In this document: in pieces, positions 57,774 to 64,000 of the stretch
Numbering within the stretch: position 1 is the first letter of the stretch
Layout: every line of letters begins with the position of its first letter
DNA from: Odontesthes bonariensis
Taxonomy: Eukaryota > Chordata > Actinopteri > Atheriniformes > Atherinopsidae
DNA length: 64,000 nucleotides
NCBI RefSeq assembly: GCF_027942865.1
Contig: NC_134522.1
Location: forward strand, 31,054,349 to 31,118,348
Reading direction: 5' to 3'
Made by a program: the position numbers and the translations under genes
The notes under the pieces: generated by a model
What the model was told of the DNA's origin: nothing
The model's database searches: none
The model's input: only the letters and a program-made list of their open reading frames with translations

Positions 57774-58251
57774 TTGACTCACAGCACAGAAATACCAGCC
57801 TTTATCTTCTGGCTGCAGATTCTTTACTGTGAATGTTCCTCTCTCAGCTTCAGTCTTGGTGGCTGAGAATTCGTCTTTGCTGAATTCTCCAAAGTCGTGA
57901 TCTGTTTTACCTGTAGTTGTGAACACGATAAGTTTCATAGTTTCTCCAGGCAGCTGTCTGTACCAGTACATCTGGTAATAGCCTCCACCCTTTGTGTGGT
58001 TACAGTGTATTGTTGCATTTTCACCCTGCTGCTCCCACAGTATGGGAGTCTGGTAGACATCACTTCCATCAACATGACCTGTGAGTACAACAGAGAAAGT
58101 TACCACAAATGAGCATTTTACCAGTTAACGGTTTCACCGGTGCAGACACCATCTAACTGCTGAAATGAATCTGCTAATAACATACTACTTTACCTTTGAT
58201 CCAGTGAGCAAGCACCAATAAGCTGAGGAGCCGATGTCTGATAGAGGTCAT
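57774..58251 (-). CDS. TCR V segment (TRBV-like), apparently functional
   Basis: Leader exon 58251-58194 (MTSIRHRLLSLLVLAHWIK, GTAAAG donor), intron of about 115 bp, V exon 58078-57774 after a CTCACAG acceptor. The V exon has SDVYQTPILWEQQGENATIH with first Cys (HCNH), YYQMYWYRQLPGETMKLIVF, KDEFSATKTEAERGTFTVKN and EDKGWYFCAVSQ with the second Cys. The splice phase fits, there are no stops, and an RSS follows. The residues match teleost TCR beta V; TRA/TRD cannot be fully excluded without J/C context. Confidence 0.88.
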
Positions 58252-58484
58252 GCTGTAAAACTCAGGGTCTCAGTTACAGTATCTCACTGTGTAGTCACAG
58301 ATATGAAGAGATGCAGGGAGGTGTGTCACTGCAAGGTGTGACCTTCTCTGATCCTGTGAACCAACAGGAGGCCACGTTTGTTATGTGGGATAAGCTTAAC
58401 TGAAGTGAACACAGCTGTGAAACCAGGAAGATTAGACTGTGTGAAGTATGAATCAGCTGATGGAGAAGTTCCACCATGTGATCC

Positions 58485-59860
58485 GTTCTGATATTGACGT
58501 GCACACTTGTAACACTTTGAAATATTGGAATGAACATTTTTCTGTCCTTAACAAATATTCAAACAAGTTAAACGGAGGCGGGTTTGTGTGTGGTCGGTAC
58601 AGGAGTTCGTCAGTGTCTTTGGACATGTTGACGGAGCTGATGGTGCTTTAAAGACAGAGGCAGATATACTATTTGATATACTACAGATATAGATGTACTA
58701 TTTGGGGTTTGTCACAGAACTTCTGAGCTTTTTGTCTATTTTGTTTGTTTCACTGTCTGCACATTCACCAGTTTTCTTCACCGTGAAGTTAAGTTTGTGA
58801 ATGACTCACCGTTGGTGTAGAAGACATCTTAATTCACAATGAAACAATCGCTACCTGTGAGGAAATGATAAATAAGAAATATGATGATCCTGTAGAAGTC
58901 TGACATGAGTGCAGTCACTCTGACGTCAGCAATGAAACACAGGAGTGAAATCATGACAGGGTTTCTCCTTTTAACTGAACTGAGAGTGATTTTATGAGCC
59001 AACCGATGTGATGTCAAGAGAGGAGTGGCTTCCTGTGGCTGTAAACCAGACTGATGGCTCCCATTGTTGCTGCAGTTATCCATCATTTACCTGCATTCTT
59101 AAACTTTTGCTTTTTCAGAAAACATGAAAAAGGCTCATTACAGTTTTTTAAAACCCAAAGTGCTGCCTTGTGTAGTGAGATCTTCCAAATTGGAAGATGA
59201 GGAGAGGAAGAAGAAAGAAGTCATTTGATTTATGGCAACGTGTCAAAAACACGTGACATCACATTTCCAAACGGAGCGGCCAACAAACAGTAAATCAACA
59301 TCAACAATCAACAGTGCGAGACATGTGATGTGTGTCTGGTGGGAGCGTTCCAGAGGTGAGGGGCAGCTCATCTGCAGATTCTGGATGCCTTAGGGTACCA
59401 ACAAGGAGACTTCTGTTTAATCACTATTTCCATGAAGGAAATGACATGAAACCTAAGATTCAATTCCCTTTTTTTTTTCTTGGCAAACTTCATTACATTA
59501 GAAATTCTGTTTGTCTAAAGGATCTAGCATTTATACCCTCACACCCCATTATAATAAAACCACTTCAGCAGGTGTCCCAGAGCAGTTTTTTTTCATTTTT
59601 TAAAATTCAAAACCACTGAAGTTGATAAGTCGTGTGCAGTTTTCGTAGAGTTCAAAGGGGATTTGTGTCATTGTGCATCTGGTGCAGCACAGTAGTAAAC
59701 TGCACTGTGCTTTTGTTGGGCTGCTTTGTTTGTAAGAGAACTATTCTTCACTGTATCCCCGCTCAAATCTCCATAGATGTTGAAGTCCTCTTTATATGGA
59801 TCTTCCATTGTTTTATCTTTTAAATACAAATGTCCGATGAGTTTCATAGCTGTGTTTCCA
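58485..59860 (-). repeat. Right arm of the large inverted duplication
   Basis: Reverse complement of 46600-47975. It includes a V exon 3' half, RSS and downstream spacer. Several small differences (single bases, short indels) show it is not a very recent copy. Confidence 0.9.
59638..59675 (-). promoter_or_regulatory. Recombination signal sequence (22/23-spacer)
   Basis: Minus strand: heptamer CACAATG, 22-base spacer, nonamer ACGAAAACT (59646-59638), one change from the nonamer of the left-arm copy. Confidence 0.82.
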
Positions 59861-60116
59861 GGTGACTGCTGGTACCAGAGCATTATCCAGTAGTCACTTT
59901 TATTGTGGCTGCAGAAAATCTGCACTGTATCACCAGGATTTGCGATAACATCAGAAGAAGACTGACGGACCTCAAGACCCAGACTAACAGCTGGAGCAAG
60001 AGCAAAAGAGAACTTTAGATCAGGATAATGCATCAGAAAAACATCCACATGATAAAGAAGGAATACTTTTTCAAATGATTACCTGGCATGCAGGAAAAAA
60101 TGAGAAGGCAGAACAT
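59676..60116 (-). CDS. TCR V segment (TRBV-like), apparently functional
   Basis: Leader exon 60116-60083 (MFCLLIFSCMP, GTAATC donor), intron of about 90 bp, V exon 59990-59676 after GCTCCAG. Sequence: SLGLEVRQSSSDVIANPGD, first Cys in VQIFCSH, IMLWYQQSPGNTAMKLIG, FR3 KDKTMEDPYKEDFNIYGDLS, and SAVYYCAAPDA. Open with RSS. Its 3' half is the source-like partner of the chimeric V at 46467-46781. Confidence 0.87.
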
Positions 60117-60540
60117 TTTCTCCTTTAACAGCACAGATGATTTGTTTAAAAGCCTTGAAAAAAAAACAACTCATAAAACTATGTTTCACAGAGTTTTGCA
60201 GATGTTGATACAGTCAGAAAAGTCTCAGCATCTATACTTGTGTTAAGGCTCAAATCATGGCTCAAATGAGATGAGTGAGGTTTAAAGAGGAATGAAGAGG
60301 ATGAAGAAACACCATCACTGTAACTGATGAAGTGGAAGGAGGGAGTGGCTTCACATATTCTTGCTGCTGTAGATTGCCTTCCTGGATGTATAAATCGTTT
60401 TAAAGTGAGACACCAAGTTAAAGTGTACAGAAACAGTGTTACTGAAGTGTGCCGCGACTGCATCAAACTGAAAGGCAACCACATAGCAGCTGCTTTGGGA
60501 GCCCCTCTAAAAAAACACCTGCAGAAAAAAACTGGTGTGC

Positions 60541-60578
60541 AGTTTTTGTAGAGTTCAGAGGGGATTTCTGTCATTGTG
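60541..60578 (-). promoter_or_regulatory. Recombination signal sequence (22/23-spacer)
   Basis: Minus strand: heptamer CACAATG (60578-60572), 22-base spacer, nonamer ACAAAAACT (60549-60541). Confidence 0.87.
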
Positions 60579-61011
60579 CTTCTGGTGCTGCACAGTAGTA
60601 AACTGCACTGTAATTCACTCCTGCATCTGGGATGTGCAAAGATCCATTCTTTGCTGCGTCTCCACCCAAATCTCCAGCGAGACTGAAACCAACTTTATAT
60701 TTGTCTTCCATTGTGACAGCTTTGTAGTTCAAATATCCAATGAGTTTCATAGCTGTGTCTCCAGGTGACTGCTGGTACCAGAGCATCACTCTGTAGTCAG
60801 TTTTAATGTGGCTGCAGAAAATCTGCATTTTGTCACCAGGATTTCTGATGAGATCAGAGGGAGACTGACGGACCTCAAGACCCAGACTAACAGCTGGAAA
60901 CAGAAAGACAATAGAACATTTTAGATAACGATAAATGGTAAATGTCATGAATTTAGTGATTTCAGACTAATTATTACCAGACAAGCAGCAGAGAACGAGC
61001 AAACGGATCAT
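60579..61011 (-). CDS. TCR V segment (TRBV-like), apparently functional
   Basis: Leader exon 61011-60978 (MIRLLVLCCLS, GTAATA donor), intron of about 84 bp, V exon 60893-60579 after TTTCCAG. It reads SLGLEVRQSPSDLIRNPGDK, first Cys in MQIFCSH, VMLWYQQSPGDTAMKLIGYL, FR3 AVTMEDKYKVGFSLAGDLGG, and SAVYYCAAPEA. Open with RSS. Same subgroup as the 59676 segment and about 600 bp from it. Its intron and framework 1 are the closest match to the 5' parts of the V pieces at 11177 and 46467. Confidence 0.88.
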
Positions 61012-61246
61012 GTTGACTGTCCCAACATAAAGGTTACTCAAAAGTCAAAAAGGTAAATCAAACAATATGTCAGAGTTTAATCTGATCAACACAGTGAGTG
61101 ACCCAAATCCAACTGATGCTTAACTGATCTGACTAAAAACAAGGGAAGTCAACTCAGTGGCAGCTGCTGACATCACATCAAGAGCTGGGAGGAGCTTGTT
61201 CAAGTTCTAATTTAAACCCACTGATTCAGAAAACAAGTTAACTGTG

Positions 61247-61285
61247 AGTTTTTGTATGAGGGAGTGTTGGTGTGCAGGTGATGTG
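61247..61285 (-). promoter_or_regulatory. RSS with degenerate heptamer
   Basis: Minus strand: CACATCA in place of CACAGTG, 23 bases, nonamer ACAAAAACT (61255-61247). CAC is retained, the rest of the heptamer is weak. Confidence 0.65.
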
Positions 61286-61529
61286 CATAGCTAGCTGCAC
61301 AGTAGTACCCTGCAGTGTGTTCAGCCTTCAGGTCCACAATGAACAGAGAGCCGTTCTTTGCCGTCTCCCCACTCAGATCTCCAGTTATATTAAAATCTTT
61401 TTCAAAAGATCTTTGTGTACATTTGTGTATCGTCAGTCTTTTCATGGCTGCAGACGAGCTGGATTTTGTCTCCAGGATTTCTTAAAACAGCTGGAGGTGT
61501 TTGGGCGACTTCAACTCCCAGACAAACAC
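61286..61529 (-). pseudogene. TCR V segment with internal deletion
   Basis: The exon starts after TTTCTAG: GVCLGVEVAQTPPAVLRNPG, first Cys in IQLVCSH, then KTDDTQMY runs straight into FR3-type sequence; in another frame FEKDFNITGDLSGETAKNGS and TAGYYCAASYA are preserved. FR2 and CDR2, including the conserved Trp, are deleted and the frame is shifted. No leader was identified within the expected distance. Confidence 0.8.
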
Positions 61530-61699
61530 CTAGAAATAGAAAAAACAAGTTACTGTAAATCTGCACACTTCTTATAAACACCCTCTTTTTAAACCTGACA
61601 GATAAAACTGAAGAAGTATTCCTGGAGCTCCAGCACCATCTGCTGGAAAGACATAAAAGTGAAACAGATTCTGAAATGCATCCTGATGAATTGGCTTCT

Positions 61700-61738
61700 G
61701 GTATTTGTTCAGCTGCTCACACTCCTCTCATCACTGTG
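61700..61738 (-). promoter_or_regulatory. Recombination signal sequence, 23-spacer
   Basis: Minus strand: heptamer CACAGTG (61738-61732), 23-base spacer, nonamer ACAAATACC (61708-61700). It follows a V remnant. Confidence 0.8.
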
Positions 61739-61875
61739 TTTGCTGATGGCACAGAGTACACACCGCTGTTGTGAGGCTGAAGGTTTTTCACAGTGAAAGT
61801 TCCGGTCTCAGTGCTGTCTTTGATGGCTGAATATTTGTCGTCAGGTCCCCCACCGTAGTCATGCTTCCCTCACAG
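61739..61875 (-). pseudogene. TCR V segment, 3' remnant
   Basis: Only the end of an FR3 survives: HDYGGGPDDKYSAIKDSTE, TGTFTVKNLQPHNSGVY, then a one-base frame change just before the expected Cys and the RSS. It belongs to the same subgroup as 57774-58078. FR1, FR2 and leader are absent; unrelated sequence starts near 61880. Confidence 0.78.
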
Positions 61876-61879
61876 GGTG

Positions 61880-62415
61880 AACAAGGAAAGGGAGAAAGCA
61901 AAGAAAAGAAACACGAGACACAGACACAAAGGAATAATATTAGAAAACAATAGTATAAGAAAAACAAGATAAAACTTCAACCTGCTACTACATCTGTAGA
62001 GAGAAATAACAGAAGACATCCAGTCTCTGTAGGGAAACCAGGCAGAGAACCATTAGGAGCCCATGCAAAAAGATAAACTGAGAAAAACACAAACAGCAAC
62101 AACACCAGCAGCAAGTATACGAAAACATAACTTTAATCATCAACATGCTGATGATTAAAATCACAAGATGACACAGCAACTGTATAATAAGCATGTCAAA
62201 GGGTGAATGGGCAAGCAAAATACATGGCATAGGTCTTACATTAATATTGCTCAATAATGGGTGAAGAGGGCCCCAACCACACCCCCAGGGATGATCAGAA
62301 GCAGTCAGAGGGGCCCCAAGACCCGGGCAACCAGCTACCCCCATGGAGCACAAAACCTAGGCAGCCCACCCAAGGGTGCTTCATTCAAAGATTTTGATTG
62401 TGTATTATGGCTTCT
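61880..62415. other. Repeat-like spacer, no gene recognised
   Basis: A-rich then CCCC/GGGG-rich sequence between the last V remnant and the TOG-domain gene. No convincing frame, RNA or array. Confidence 0.4.
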
Positions 62416-62419
62416 TTAC

Positions 62420-63996
62420 CACAGTCCTGTGTTGAGAAGAAGAGTCAGCACTCGGCCTGGACTGCAGTTGTGTACCAGGCCAGTGCCACGTTGACCTGCT
62501 GCTGCACAAAGGTATTTGCACATGCTTGTGCAATCCTCAGTAGTAAAACAGGGCCTGTTCTCTCCACTTCATTGTCCATGTCCTGCAGGTTAGCATAGAG
62601 GGATGCAAAGGTGTCTATGGCTGCAGAGGCCACACACGAGTGCAGGTTTTTAACCTACACAGTAAGAGAGAAGACGGGTGCTCAGTAGTTGAACCTCTAA
62701 CACAGATTTGTTGGAGTGTAAAATTTGGGAGACAAATGTTGACAGCAAAGTGCAGCGTGATAAGAAACAAAGAGGAAAATATCTTCAATACCTCTTCCAT
62801 CACAACCAGACAAACTTCATGTAATTGACCATCAGAACGTCTGGGTGGTGCTGGACCAGGGCGCGGATGCAACACAGCGCTTCCACCTTCTTCTTCCTGT
62901 GTTGACATGATACTCTTAGAAAACGGTGCTCGTCTTTGAAACATCAACAGACACTAGCTCAGATGTTTACAGATCATTTCCAACTTAGTGTTTTCTCTGG
63001 CCCAAAGGAAAGGGAACGGGGCAGACTGAGTACGTAGCTTACAGGTGCTTTAAGGAAGAAATGCATTAACCGTGTAAAGTCTTACCAGTCGTCTGAGGCG
63101 AGAAGCATGAAGCACTGATACAGACTCGCTGCTGGATCAATCAGCGGCTGCAGCTTCTCCTGATCTTTCACTTCTGCGATCTTGAGCGTTAAGACCCTTT
63201 TCATCTTGGTGGTCCTTATTGTCGTCTTTCTTGGCTGCACGGTTGTGTCCTGAGTTGCTCTCTTTGTAGGTGGGCTGGGTTTTAAAGGTGGAGCTCGACT
63301 GATTGCTGCCACCGCAGGGTTCTTTTTAGGGGTCTCAGGCGACTGAACTGCGCTTAATGCATTTCAGTCTCTCCTCGACCGCCTCCATTTCAGCTTTCAG
63401 AGCTTTCAGGGAAGTAACATGGTCATTGTTATATGGACTTTCACTTAAGCTCTATGCAAATCTGTAGTTTTAAACAGAATTACATTCATGTATGTTTTTA
63501 ATAAGGTATTTTACAAGCCTTTATTTCAGCTTGTACTGAAGTGAAAGACTTTATCTCCGACACGCGGAGTAGGTCGATTGACGCTCAGCAGTGAACATTG
63601 ACTTTAGTCAGTTTTACCGTTTTGGACTCATGAGTTTGTCTACAGAAAAACTTGCCTTCTCCAGTTGGTTTTGCAATCAACACAGGGATTCGGGATGCTC
63701 CTCTTTTGGGCGGCGGTGATGGAACGAAGGGTGAGGGAATGAGTGGCATCTTATCAGGGCTACAGATAAGTGGGATCCTGTGTCAAAGTTGATGCAACTG
63801 AGAGTGGTTTGAGCCTCCGTCTGCGGGCAGCTGATCCGAGCCTTTGCTTATGGAAGGCCGGGGGATGAGGACTTTGGATGGGTTCTTGCTGGGTGGAGAG
63901 TCCCAGTCTGTTTAAAACAGCTTCTCCCGATGAGCACAGCGAGTCTGTTTGACGAATGATGGCTTCCATGCGAGCCCTCTGTTTGTCCAGAGCCAT
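62420..63996 (-). pseudogene. TOG-domain gene (TOGARAM-like), frameshifted exons
   Basis: Minus-strand exons with splice sites: a region open 63996-63760; one ending at 63086 (KDQEKLQPLIDPAASLYQCF, LLASDDW, then GTAAG); 62896-62792 (after ACACAG, before GTATTG); and 62654-62420 (after GTGTAG, before GTAAAG). They encode a HEAT/TOG array end: LHEVCLVVMEEV, VKNLHSCVASAAIDTFASL, RTGPVLLLRIAQACANTFV. The SDDW and LHEVC motifs and their spacing match the TOGARAM (crescerin) TOG domain, which acts on ciliary microtubules. In 62896-62792 the expected helix is in a shifted frame (KKVEALCCIRALVQHHPDVL) and returns, and in the last exon VHNCSPGRVLTLLLNTGL is out of frame. The gene continues beyond the right edge. 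Probably a pseudogene or decayed partial copy. Confidence 0.7.
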
Positions 63997-64000
63997 GAAC

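Noticed and set aside
60327-60551. Plus-strand frame of 74 codons between two V genes
   Set aside because: No recognisable domain, and it overlaps V-gene flanking sequence and the RSS of the opposite strand.

Overview
The window looks like genomic DNA of a ray-finned (teleost) fish. The evidence is fish-type T-cell receptor variable (V) segments with split leader exons and 23-type recombination signals, intron-bearing exons, a tRNA-Leu gene with an intron, and a very high load of fish-typical mobile elements (Penelope, hAT, PIF/Harbinger, LINE, SINE, Gypsy and an endogenous retrovirus). There are no bacterial genes or operons.

Layout. 1-10565: a degenerate minisatellite with a basic unit of about 21 bp, arranged in larger duplicated blocks. 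It abuts a LINE 3' fragment (10566-11040) and the 5' part of a V segment (11041-11313). 11314-28114: a decayed, antisense endogenous retrovirus with an LTR pair of about 310 bp, gag, RNase H/integrase and env remnants, and primer-binding and polypurine signals. It is swollen by a hAT-like element (18999-21101), a Harbinger-like element (21434-23201) and a foldback element (about 23227-25590). 28115-36190: three tandem copies of a unit of about 1.7 kb, one of them carrying a 2.3-kb terminal-inverted-repeat transposon inserted into a dispersed repeat. 36195-45250: a patchwork of LINE, Gypsy, multi-exon transposase-like, MITE, tRNA-like, SINE and hAT fragments, with one V segment at 43451.

43451-61870 is the immune-receptor part. 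At least eight V segments or fragments lie here in both orientations, most closely resembling teleost TCR beta V (TRBV). Three near the right end (57774-58251, 59676-60116, 60579-61011, all minus strand) have a leader exon, splice sites, an open V exon and an RSS, and look usable. No D, J or constant segment was recognised. Two arms of about 1.4 kb (46600-47975 and 58485-59860) form a large inverted duplication. At its centre sits a 7-kb composite Penelope-like element (50452-57462) with a nearly intact full-length copy, two partial copies (one inverted), hammerhead-ribozyme motifs and a 13-bp target-site duplication. The last 1.6 kb (62420-63996) holds exons of a TOG-domain gene (TOGARAM-like) on the minus strand, disrupted by frameshifts.

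How it fits together: this is an actively rearranging V cluster. Repeats and inverted duplications have created chimeric, truncated and inverted V segments, and mobile elements have broken or separated them. The most informative observations are the composite Penelope insertion with a candidate -1 frameshift signal joining its two reading frames, the inverted duplication with a chimeric V segment, and the retrovirus whose two flanks come from different sites.
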